This document shows positions 56,700-64,000 of a stretch of DNA of 64,000 nt, piece by piece (position 1 is the stretch's first letter; each line of letters starts with the position of its first letter). Source of the DNA: Bacteroides sp. AN502(2024) (GTDB lineage: Bacteria > Bacteroidota > Bacteroidia > Bacteroidales > Bacteroidaceae); assembly GCF_041227145.1 (NCBI RefSeq), contig NZ_JBGFSP010000003.1:620001-684000 (forward strand), written 5' to 3'. A program made the translations under genes and the position numbers. The notes beneath the pieces were generated by a model. That model saw nothing but the letters and a program-made list of their open reading frames with translations. It was not told the origin of the DNA and ran no database searches.

Positions 56700-57362
56700 T
56701 TATTCTTCGGTCTCTTCCTTCACCATGTTGTAGAGCATCTGTTCTCCTTCCAAGGTAGAATCAGCCATTCCTTCCACCAGACGACATACTTGAAAAGCAT
56801 GTTCCTCACTATGCTGCATATATTTGCGGATAACCAGTAAAGCAGCGTTACGAACATGATAACTGTCGGAATGTACGGCACAGATTGCCTGATCGAGTAA
56901 TTCACCGGAGGCACGTTCGGTCATATCGCCTTTCTTCATCAGAAGACGGGCGACAGTCAGAAAACCGCAAGTCTGTATATACTCTTGCTCGTTTGCAATC
57001 CAGTGAAAAGACTTGGCAGGAGCATACGGTAAATGCTGGAAGAGATTCATGCAAGTCAGTTCGGCTATTTCGATATTCCGGATATTTTCTACCCAGATGT
57101 CGGCTATCTCGGGATAGAATGTTTCAACCGGCTGAAGCATCCCTGCCAGAATTTTACATTCACGAATGTCCTCTTTCCACAAAGCCTGCGCCAACTCATG
57201 ATTCTTCTCATAACTTCCGGCAATCATCTTGATGCGAGGCAATTCTACTCCGAAATTGAGTTTATAAACCAGCCCTTTTTCACGCATACTTTGGGACACA
57301 GCCCCGTTCATTGAGAGACGGAGCTGTGTCTTGATATCTTTTAATTGTTCTCTAATATCCAT
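56700..57362 (-). CDS. AlkD-like HEAT-repeat protein (DNA alkylation repair type)
   Basis: Cytoplasmic all-helical protein of 220 residues that resembles the DNA alkylation repair (AlkD) family, HEAT-repeat DNA glycosylases for alkylated bases. Helix pairs are visible around MREKGLVYKLNFGVELPRIK, NHELAQALWKEDIRECKILA, and DSYHVRNAALLVIRKYMQ. Motif evidence is modest: length is close to family members but some are longer, and the catalytic carboxylate and tryptophan were not positioned with certainty (W117 in SFHW and D74/E95 region are candidates). It starts 6 bases after the dipeptidyl peptidase III stop and may be cotranscribed. Confidence 0.6.
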   Translation of the reverse strand: MDIREQLKDIKTQLRLSMNGAVSQSMREKGLVYKLNFGVELPRIKMIAGSYEKNHELAQALWKEDIRECKILAGMLQPVETFYPEIADIWVENIRNIEIAELTCMNLFQHLPYAPAKSFHWIANEQEYIQTCGFLTVARLLMKKGDMTERASGELLDQAICAVHSDSYHVRNAALLVIRKYMQHSEEHAFQVCRLVEGMADSTLEGEQMLYNMVKEETEE

Positions 57363-57368
57363 TTCAAA

Positions 57369-59417
57369 TCAGTTGTTTATTGAAGGCAACGGAGAATAAT
57401 CTGTGCTGTAACGCAGCATTTGTTCTGCATAACCTTCATCATAAGAGACTGTGACATCCGTGACATTTCCGTTTTCATCTGTCACCAACTCGTATTTCGG
57501 ATTCACAAAGCCTTTGTAAGGAGCCAAATTCAGCTTTTTATAACGTTCCAGAACTTCTGCATGCAAAACCGGATCCACTTTTACTGCATAGTTTTCTACC
57601 AATGCACGGGCACCTTCAAAATCACCTGTCGACTTAATGCGCTGGATTTCAGCCAACAATTCACCGAAAAGTTGGCGTACCTTCTGATAGTCATTAATCA
57701 CCACATAAGTCTTTCCGTCTTTTTTCACCAATTCCACCACTTTATCGGCAGTCCCCTTTTCAAATACCCAACGGGCTATCAGCTGGCGATTACGCATATG
57801 AGCTTCTTCAACACAATTTCCCGGTTCGATACGTACCAGTTGTGTCATCAATCCATTCATCAGATAAGTATAATATTGAGCCTTATAAGCATCGGGAGAA
57901 GAGAGCAGTCCCAATTCCACCAGCTTCGGATCGGCCACATAATACAATCCGAATAAATCGGCACGTGCCTCCTCGATGGTAGAGCCATAAGCCTTCAACG
58001 CATCAGGATCTACCCCCGGAAGCAACTTACCGGAACCGTGTCCCAGACATTCATGCAAGTCCGTATGAAGCTCATCCGTTACATCAGAATAGGCATCGAT
58101 CAGCTGTAATTCCGCATCACTATAAACAAATTCTTCGTTGAATCCATTTCCATGGGCAGCTTTATTATAAGCATCCGTTATGTTTCCGATAGTCACCGAT
58201 TTGGAACCATGGTGAGCACGAATCCAGTTGGCATTCGGCAGATTAATACCTATGGCAGTTGCCGGATAAAGATCACCCGCAAGAATAGCAGCAGTGATCA
58301 CTTTTGCCGATACGCCTTTCACCTTTTCTTTCTTGAAAGACTTATCAACCGGAGAATGATCTTCAAACCATTGCGCGTTGCTGCTGATAATCTCCGTACG
58401 GTGTGTCGATTCCAGATCTTTGAAGTTCACCAAAGATTCCCAGCTCGCTTTCATTCCCAAAGGATCGCCGTAACTTTCGGTAAACCCATTCACAAAGTCG
58501 ATGCGTGAGTCAAGGTCTTTCACCCAAAGAATCGCATATTCATCAAAATCTTTCAAATCACCGGTTTCATAGAATCGAATCAGTTGGGTGATAACAGCTT
58601 TCTGTGCCTCATTCTCTGCCACACCTTCCGCTTTCTTCAGCCAATAAACAATCTTCTCAATTGCCTGTGTATAGAGCCCGCCTACTTTCCAAACCTTCTC
58701 CGTCAACTTCCCGTTTTCTTTTACCAGCCGACTGTTCAGTCCATAAGAAACCGGCGTTTCATCTTTCGGATCTTTCAGCATGCCATAAAAATGTTCCGCC
58801 TCTTTCTGCGTCACTCCATCATAATAGTTGCAAGCAGAAGTCAACACCAGATCTTCACCGTCCGCCTGATTGACCCGTTTCGGCATAATCGCCGGATCGA
58901 AAATCACCGGGAACAGCTCAGCACAAAGTTGCTCGACAGTCTGCCCTTTCTCCAACGGAAGTAACTGGGCATCCAGACTGAGCACAGCCTGTTTCAGGAA
59001 CTCCTGCGAGAAGTCAGGTACAAATTTTTCCGCACCATAGTGATGATGAATACCATTGGAGAACCATACCCTTTTCAAGTACACCTCCATATTCTTAAAA
59101 TCAGGCGTTGTTTTATCTCCCTGATAGTTTGTATATACTGCTTCGAGCATCCTACGGATTCTCAAATTATATTTCCCATTCTGGTCAAACAATATATCCC
59201 TTCCTTCCAGAGCAGCCTCTGTCAGGTAATAAACCAGCTCCTTCTGTTTCAGCGTCAGTTCCTCAAATCCGGTAACCTTATAACGCAATATTTGTAAATC
59301 AGCAAATTGTTCCACTGTATAATCAAATTTTTCTGCTTTAGCAGTTGTTGTTTTACTTCCTCCGCACGATGTTAAAAGCGTGGCGGCCACTGTCATAAAA
59401 ATCAGATGTTTTCTCAT
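57369..59417 (-). CDS. Dipeptidyl peptidase III (M49), lipoprotein
   Basis: Zinc exopeptidase of 682 residues that removes dipeptides from the N-terminus of short peptides. The signal peptide ends in the lipobox LLTSC (Cys 18), so it may be anchored to the membrane facing the periplasm. The M49 zinc motif reads HECLGH (455-460) with the second ligand motif EEARAD (482-487); the human form has HELLGH, and HECLGH is the form I recall from B. thetaiotaomicron. The usual catalytic-domain lobe lies around 330-600. Some annotations call this family dihydrofolate reductase, which the sequence does not support. It precedes the AlkD-like gene. Confidence 0.92.
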   Translation of the reverse strand: MRKHLIFMTVAATLLTSCGGSKTTTAKAEKFDYTVEQFADLQILRYKVTGFEELTLKQKELVYYLTEAALEGRDILFDQNGKYNLRIRRMLEAVYTNYQGDKTTPDFKNMEVYLKRVWFSNGIHHHYGAEKFVPDFSQEFLKQAVLSLDAQLLPLEKGQTVEQLCAELFPVIFDPAIMPKRVNQADGEDLVLTSACNYYDGVTQKEAEHFYGMLKDPKDETPVSYGLNSRLVKENGKLTEKVWKVGGLYTQAIEKIVYWLKKAEGVAENEAQKAVITQLIRFYETGDLKDFDEYAILWVKDLDSRIDFVNGFTESYGDPLGMKASWESLVNFKDLESTHRTEIISSNAQWFEDHSPVDKSFKKEKVKGVSAKVITAAILAGDLYPATAIGINLPNANWIRAHHGSKSVTIGNITDAYNKAAHGNGFNEEFVYSDAELQLIDAYSDVTDELHTDLHECLGHGSGKLLPGVDPDALKAYGSTIEEARADLFGLYYVADPKLVELGLLSSPDAYKAQYYTYLMNGLMTQLVRIEPGNCVEEAHMRNRQLIARWVFEKGTADKVVELVKKDGKTYVVINDYQKVRQLFGELLAEIQRIKSTGDFEGARALVENYAVKVDPVLHAEVLERYKKLNLAPYKGFVNPKYELVTDENGNVTDVTVSYDEGYAEQMLRYSTDYSPLPSINN

Positions 59418-59445
59418 AATGTTAGTATTGATTAATAAAAATGAG

Positions 59446-59491
59446 AAAAGGAATTATCTCCAAAATATGTCCTTCAGAGGTAATTCCTTTT
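59446..59491 (-). terminator. Terminator between the AraC-type gene and dipeptidyl peptidase III
   Basis: AAAAGGAATTATCTC pairs with GAGGTAATTCCTTTT (one G-T type mismatch). It lies right after the stop of the AraC-type gene on the minus strand. Confidence 0.75.
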
Positions 59492-59512
59492 GTTCGGTTT
59501 CAGAACGCACAA

Positions 59513-59977
59513 TTATTTCTTATTCTCCATGTGTCTTTTGCGATATCCGTTAGGAGTCTCACCTATGTTCTTGTAAAATGCAGCGTAAAAAGATTGACGA
59601 TTTGCAAAGCCAACCATGGCGCTAATTTCTTCTACATTCTTGTCGGCATAACGTTTATCAGTCAATAAATGCAAAGCATCTTTTACTCTGTATTCATTCA
59701 ACAGGCAAGAATAGTTCATGCCAAAGCGTGAGTTTACTACAGCAGAAAGATAACGAGTGTTCGTCTTCAACTCTTTTGCCAAGTCCTTAGCCGAATAATC
59801 AGGATCCTTATACTTCTTCTGTACAACGATAATATTCAAAATCTTATCATACAACTCGTCTGCCAATTCCGGTCTGATCAAAGACCTATATGCAGCCTTC
59901 TTCTCTTTCTTCTCCCTCAAATTGTAGGGACGTTTTTTCGGAGTTTCTTCCGTTTTCTTGTTCTCTAAATCACTCAT
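59513..59977 (-). CDS. Small AraC-type helix-turn-helix regulator
   Basis: A 154-residue protein with a lysine-rich N-terminal 45 residues (KKTEETPKKRPYNLREKKEKK) and a C-terminal AraC-type domain with two helix-turn-helix units: YSAKDLAKELKTNTRYLSAV (about 65-85) and NVEEISAMVGFANRQSFYAA with FYKNIGETPNGYRKRH (about 113-150). It has no receiver or sensor domain, so it is a stand-alone DNA-binding protein or a partner of some other protein. Regulated genes are not known. It is divergent from recQ. Confidence 0.85.
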   Translation of the reverse strand: MSDLENKKTEETPKKRPYNLREKKEKKAAYRSLIRPELADELYDKILNIIVVQKKYKDPDYSAKDLAKELKTNTRYLSAVVNSRFGMNYSCLLNEYRVKDALHLLTDKRYADKNVEEISAMVGFANRQSFYAAFYKNIGETPNGYRKRHMENKK

Positions 59978-60228
59978 TGAATTAACGGGTTAGGGTTTGT
60001 TCATTGATTAATAATTGCTCATTTGCAACATAATATGTTACAAATGTCTTACTTTTTTTTTAAACAAACAATTATTCTGTGCAGTTTTTTCTAATAAAAA
60101 AATCAAAAACCTTGAAAAAGTCAGGAATAGACTCGAATAATAAGAAACTTTAACTTATTTGTCATTCATATCAGAAACAGCCATCTACCCATGATAAAAA
60201 TTGCCGAAGAAAAATGTACCTTTGCGGC

Positions 60229-62055
60229 ATGGATAAAGCAACATCACTGAGAGAAACTCTAAAGACATATTTCGGATACGATAGTTTCCGTCCACTGCAA
60301 GAAGAAATCATCTGCCACATCCTGAACAGACAGGATGCACTGGTGTTAATGCCTACCGGTGGGGGGAAATCGATCTGCTACCAACTTCCCGCACTGCTTT
60401 GCGAAGGTACCACCATCGTCGTTTCTCCACTCATCTCATTGATGAAAGATCAGGTAGAAGCATTGCTGGCAAATGGTATCGCTGCCGGCGCACTGAATAG
60501 CAGTAATGACGAAACGGAAAACATCCATCTGCGCCGTGCCTGCATCGAAGGTCGACTGAAGTTGCTTTACATTTCACCGGAGAAACTTTTGGCAGAAAAG
60601 GATTATTTGTTACGGGATATGAACATCTCTCTGTTTGCCATTGATGAAGCACATTGCATTTCGCAATGGGGACATGATTTCCGTCCGGAATATACACAGA
60701 TGGGAGTGCTCCACCAACAATTTCCGCAAATACCGATTGTCGCACTAACTGCCACTGCGGATAAAATCACGCGCGAAGACATTGTACGGCAACTGCATCT
60801 TAACCATCCACGCATCTTCATTTCCTCGTTCGACCGTCCCAACATCAGCCTGACTGTGAAACGTGGGTTTCAAGCGAAGGAAAAGAACAAGGCTATCTTA
60901 AAATTTATCCACCGCCACGGGGGAGAAAGTGGGATTATTTACTGCATGAGCCGAAGTAAGACAGAAGCCGTCGCACAAATGTTACAGAAGCAGGGCATCC
61001 GTTGCGGTGTTTATCACGCCGGATTATCCACTCAACACCGGAATGAAACACAAAATGATTTTATTAACGACCGCATACAGGTGGTATGTGCCACCATTGC
61101 TTTTGGAATGGGGATTGATAAATCAAACGTCCGATGGGTCATACACTATAACCTGCCTAAAAGTATGGAAAGCTTTTATCAGGAGATAGGACGTGCCGGG
61201 CGAGACGGTCTGCCCAGTAGCACTGTCCTGTTTTATTCATTGGGAGACTTGCTATTACTGACGAAATTCGCATCGGAAAGCAATCAGCAGAATATCAATC
61301 TGGAAAAGCTTCAACGCATGCAGCAATACGCAGAAGCAGACATTTGTCGGCGCAGAATCTTATTAAGCTATTTCGGAGAAACGACAACTGAGGATTGCGG
61401 CAACTGTGATGTTTGTAAAAATCCCCCTCAACGATTTGACGGTACGGTCATTGTGCAAAAGGCATTAAGTGCCATCGCCCGCACAGAACAACAAATCAGC
61501 ACAGGAGTGTTGATTGATATTCTCCGTGGAAATTATTCTGCGGAAGTAACCGGAAAAGGTTATCAGCAACTTAAAACATTCGGTGCCGGGCGCGACATTC
61601 CTCCTCGTGACTGGCAAGACTATCTACTTCAAATGCTGCAACTCGGCTACTTTGAAATAGCTTATAACGAGAACAATCATCTCAAGATAACGTCAAGTGG
61701 AAGCAATGTTCTCTTCGGAAGGACGCAAGCGGCATTGGTCGTTATCCAACATGAGGAAGCTGTTACCCGAAAAGGTAAAAAGTCCAAAGTGGTTGTCGCC
61801 AAAGAACTTCCTTTCGGTGCGACAGGCGGCGAAAGCCAAGATTTGTTCGAAGCACTGCGAGGATTACGAAAACAGCTTGCCGATCAGGAAGCATTGCCCG
61901 CCTATATCGTCTTGTCAGACAAAGTCTTGCATCTACTTTGCATCTCACGTCCCACCACGATCGAAGAGTTTGGAGAAATCAGCGGTATCGGAGAATATAA
62001 GAAAAAGAAATATGGAAAGGATTTCGTAAATCTGATTAGACAGTTCGTAGAATAA
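60229..62055 (+). CDS. recQ: ATP-dependent DNA helicase RecQ
   Basis: Superfamily 2 helicase of 608 residues for recombination and fork repair, 3'-5' direction by family. The start at 60229 (MDKATSLRETLKTYFGYDSF) is preferred over an in-frame ATG at 60214 because a -7-like box overlaps the earlier one. Motifs: FRPLQEEII, Walker A LMPTGGGKSICYQLP (about 48-62), DEAHCISQWGHDFRPEY (about 142-158), SGIIYCMSRSKTE, and the QEIGRAGRDG box. The RecQ-Ct zinc cysteines are in CRRRILLSYFGE ... CGNCDVC, and an HRDC domain ends the protein (LSDKVLHLLCISRPTTIEEF). Confidence 0.97.
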   Translation: MDKATSLRETLKTYFGYDSFRPLQEEIICHILNRQDALVLMPTGGGKSICYQLPALLCEGTTIVVSPLISLMKDQVEALLANGIAAGALNSSNDETENIHLRRACIEGRLKLLYISPEKLLAEKDYLLRDMNISLFAIDEAHCISQWGHDFRPEYTQMGVLHQQFPQIPIVALTATADKITREDIVRQLHLNHPRIFISSFDRPNISLTVKRGFQAKEKNKAILKFIHRHGGESGIIYCMSRSKTEAVAQMLQKQGIRCGVYHAGLSTQHRNETQNDFINDRIQVVCATIAFGMGIDKSNVRWVIHYNLPKSMESFYQEIGRAGRDGLPSSTVLFYSLGDLLLLTKFASESNQQNINLEKLQRMQQYAEADICRRRILLSYFGETTTEDCGNCDVCKNPPQRFDGTVIVQKALSAIARTEQQISTGVLIDILRGNYSAEVTGKGYQQLKTFGAGRDIPPRDWQDYLLQMLQLGYFEIAYNENNHLKITSSGSNVLFGRTQAALVVIQHEEAVTRKGKKSKVVVAKELPFGATGGESQDLFEALRGLRKQLADQEALPAYIVLSDKVLHLLCISRPTTIEEFGEISGIGEYKKKKYGKDFVNLIRQFVE

Positions 62056-62106
62056 AAGCATTTCTTTAATCGTATAAATTGACGAATCAACTGACTAACT
62101 ATTATT

Positions 62107-62194
62107 CGTTCCACCCGGGTTATCCTTTCGTTCCACCTATGTTTCCCTTTAGTTCCACCTAGGTAGAACGAAAGGGAAACATAGGTGGAACGAA
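62107..62194. repeat. 22-nt tandem repeat folded into a 64-bp near-perfect palindrome
   Basis: Four 22-nt units start at 62107, 62129, 62151 and 62173. The stretch 62129-62192 is a palindrome with no loop: the first 32 bases are matched by the reverse complement of the next 32 at 30 positions, centred on CCTAGG at 62158-62163. It lies between convergent recQ and the TPR gene and could end transcription in both directions. Confidence 0.85.
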
Positions 62195-62261
62195 CCAATA
62201 CCCATAACAAAAGCCTCTCACTTATATAAACCGGAGAGATATAATAGGCTTATTAATAACT

Positions 62262-63080
62262 TCACTTACATTGCTGCAATTGTTCGTGCAAATCGGCAGG
62301 CAGTACTCCCAAAGAGATTGCCTTTTCAAAATCCGCTTTAGCCAACACCTTCTTCTTTTGAGCCAGATAGATATTTCCGCGCAACAGATAAGCATCAGCC
62401 GAGGCGGCATCCAGCCGGATCGCCTCCTCCAAATCAACCAATGCCAAATCTTCATGCTTCATTTCACGTTCCACGTCGGCACGGGCAATATAAAGTATCG
62501 CATCGTCAGGAGTGGCCGTAATCATCTTATTCAGAATTTCAAGAGCTTCCCGGAATTTTCCTTCTTTCTGCTCCAGAGTAGCCAATCCCAGACGACCGCT
62601 ATAACTCTGCGGATCCAATTCCAACAAACGGTTATAATCGATCCTCGCAGCCGGATAATCCCGGCGGAGCACATAAATATAGGCACGCATCAATAAGGCT
62701 TCCTTGTTCTGCTTATCCTCATCAAGGACCTGACAATAATCGGTGTAAGCACGGTCTGTTTTTCCCATTTCCATATAAATGGCGGCACGGTCGAGTAAAA
62801 TAGGAACTGCCAAAGGAACAAAATTCAGTGCAAAAGAATAAGATTCCAGCGCTTTGTCAAACTTACCCAAACGACGCTGCACCAAACCCAAGTTGGAAAA
62901 AAGCAGCGCATTTTTGGCGTTCTTCGGTTCCAACTTCAAAGCTTGAAGCAAAAGTTCCTCCGCTTGAGAAAGACTGTCTTTCTCGATACATTCAATGGCC
63001 CTTTCGGACAATTGCTGATAAGTTTGTGCAAATGCAACAGCCGGAAAACATAAAAACAAAGCTATCAGTATTCTTACCAT
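62262..63080 (-). CDS. Exported tetratricopeptide-repeat protein
   Basis: Periplasmic or membrane-bound protein of 272 residues. A signal peptide (MVRILIALFLCFPAVAFAQ) is followed by about six TPR helix pairs: for example SQAEELLLQALKLEPKNAKN, FDKALESYSFALNFVP, RRDYPAARIDYNRLLELDPQ, KFREALEILNKMITATPDDA and DLALVDLEEAIRLDAASADA. TPR proteins mediate protein contacts; no partner can be named. The gene is convergent with recQ and divergent from the next gene. Confidence 0.88.
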   Translation of the reverse strand: MVRILIALFLCFPAVAFAQTYQQLSERAIECIEKDSLSQAEELLLQALKLEPKNAKNALLFSNLGLVQRRLGKFDKALESYSFALNFVPLAVPILLDRAAIYMEMGKTDRAYTDYCQVLDEDKQNKEALLMRAYIYVLRRDYPAARIDYNRLLELDPQSYSGRLGLATLEQKEGKFREALEILNKMITATPDDAILYIARADVEREMKHEDLALVDLEEAIRLDAASADAYLLRGNIYLAQKKKVLAKADFEKAISLGVLPADLHEQLQQCK

Positions 63081-63190
63081 GATTCAAGTTTTTTCTGTTC
63101 TCAAATTCCCGCCAATACGGGAGACGACAAAGATATGGAAAAAAAGAGATGTTTTATGCCACTTCATAAGAAAGATAAGGAAAAGTATAG

Positions 63191-63198
63191 TAACTTTG
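63191..63198 (+). promoter_or_regulatory. -7 element upstream of the LTA-synthase-like gene
   Basis: TAACTTTG, a perfect TAnnTTTG, 31 bases before the ATG at 63229; no TTTG is seen at the matching distance. Confidence 0.45.
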
Positions 63199-63228
63199 TA
63201 TCCGTTCAATCTTTTTAAGTTTACAGAT

Positions 63229-64000
63229 ATGAAAAAGAGAATCGTACAATTTCTCACGACCTATTTTTTATTTGTTCTTTTATTCGTTCTTCAGAAACCC
63301 ATCTTCATGGTTTACTACCATGACTTGTATACCGACACATCTTTAAGTGATTACTTCCGTGTCATGTGGCACGGATTGCCTCTGGATTTATCTCTTGCAG
63401 GCTACCTGACCGCTATCCCCGGCTTACTGCTCATCGCCTCCGCCTGGACGAGTTCATCCGTACTCCGCCGCATCCGGCAGGGATACTTCGGAATAATAGC
63501 CTTTGTCATGGCCTGCATCTTTATCATCGATTTGGGATTATACGGCTTTTGGGGATTCCGTCTGGATGCTACTCCCATTTTCTATTTCTTCTCTTCCCCC
63601 AAAGATGCGATGGCAAGTGTCAGCTTCTGGTTTGTACTAGGGGGCATCTTATCTATACTGGTCTATGCAACCATTTTATACTTTATTTTCCATTACGTCC
63701 TTATCCGGGAGAAAAAGCCACAGAAAATACCTTATCGACGTCAGCAGGTCTCGCTTGCACTCCTTTTGCTGACAGCCGCACTCTTCATCCCCATCCGGGG
63801 CGGATTCAGCGTATCTACCATGAATTTGAGCAAGGTCTATTTCAGCCAGAACCAACGCATGAACCATGCAGCCATCAATCCGATATTCAGCTTCATGTAT
63901 TCCGCCACACACCAGAATAATTTCGATAAGCAATATCGCTTCATGGACCCGAAAATAGCTGACGAATTATTTGCAGAGATGGTAGACAAGCCTGTATCGG
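63229..64000 (+). CDS. LTA synthase/sulfatase-type membrane protein (N-terminal part, runs off window)
   Basis: The first 257 residues of a larger membrane protein; the frame is open to the window end. At least four or five membrane helices are visible (about 7-25, 45-70, 82-110, 125-155, 170-187), then a periplasmic stretch begins (RGGFSVSTMNLSKVYFSQNQ; ADELFAEMVDKPVS). This layout, with MNHAAINPIFSFMYSATHQN, fits the phosphoglycerol transferase/LTA synthase family, whose sulfatase-like catalytic domain would lie beyond the window. In Bacteroides such proteins may modify lipid A or surface glycans with phosphoethanolamine; that is only family-level inference. Confidence 0.8.
   Translation, partial: MKKRIVQFLTTYFLFVLLFVLQKPIFMVYYHDLYTDTSLSDYFRVMWHGLPLDLSLAGYLTAIPGLLLIASAWTSSSVLRRIRQGYFGIIAFVMACIFIIDLGLYGFWGFRLDATPIFYFFSSPKDAMASVSFWFVLGGILSILVYATILYFIFHYVLIREKKPQKIPYRRQQVSLALLLLTAALFIPIRGGFSVSTMNLSKVYFSQNQRMNHAAINPIFSFMYSATHQNNFDKQYRFMDPKIADELFAEMVDKPVS

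Noticed and set aside
57369..59417. Dihydrofolate reductase
   Set aside because: This label is sometimes carried by the family, but HECLGH and EEARAD motifs identify an M49 dipeptidyl peptidase III.

Overview
The window looks like chromosome of a gut Bacteroides, probably of the B. thetaiotaomicron/ovatus group. The signs are a SusC/SusD pair with a one-protein hybrid two-component sensor, a dipeptidyl peptidase III with the HECLGH zinc motif, several secreted glycosidases, and many promoters of the Bacteroidetes type (TTTG, 19-21 nt, TAnnTTTG) with no E. coli-like -35/-10 boxes. Species is an inference; no rRNA or tRNA gene was seen.

Layout. 1-1777: a LytS/LytTR-type two-component pair on the minus strand, its regulator cut by the window edge. 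1778-6188: a repeat-rich island holding a broken outer-membrane protein gene, a lipoprotein alpha-L-fucosidase (GH29 with discoidin-like tail), an IS982-type transposase remnant and two 85-nt inverted repeat arms. 6189-21801: a polysaccharide utilization locus (GH105, GH97, an unassigned 647-residue secreted protein, hybrid two-component sensor, SusC, SusD), with two decayed genes between the enzyme genes. 22594-26201: electron transfer flavoprotein beta and alpha plus an acyl-CoA dehydrogenase. 26388-32384: a small protein, a 1686-residue DUF4132 protein and free methionine-R-sulfoxide reductase. 32961-35314: a DUF2157/DUF4401/GDYXXLXY membrane trio.

35319-46176 is the most striking part. 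It holds two paralogous copies of one phase-variation unit: terminator, long surface lipoprotein gene, a promoter segment of about 260 bp between inverted repeats, and a tyrosine recombinase gene. An Rpn-type nuclease gene lies between the copies. In both copies the recognizable promoter points away from the lipoprotein gene, so both read as OFF. The recombination sites have the same arms but differ by two bases in the middle, which could keep the two switches from recombining with each other. One lipoprotein has a coiled-coil stalk, the other a 20-triplet collagen-like stretch.

46275-64000 is mostly housekeeping: groEL/groES, an S9 peptidase, hisS, a zinc peptidase, a second GH29 fucosidase, purA with an overlapping Fur-family gene, an AlkD-like HEAT protein with dipeptidyl peptidase III, a small AraC-type regulator, recQ, a TPR protein, and the start of an LTA-synthase/sulfatase-type membrane protein.

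Five intergenic places (2289, 5643, 22289, 32646, 62107) carry unrelated sequences that share an exact 22-nt period and mostly palindromic units. No listed gene explains them.
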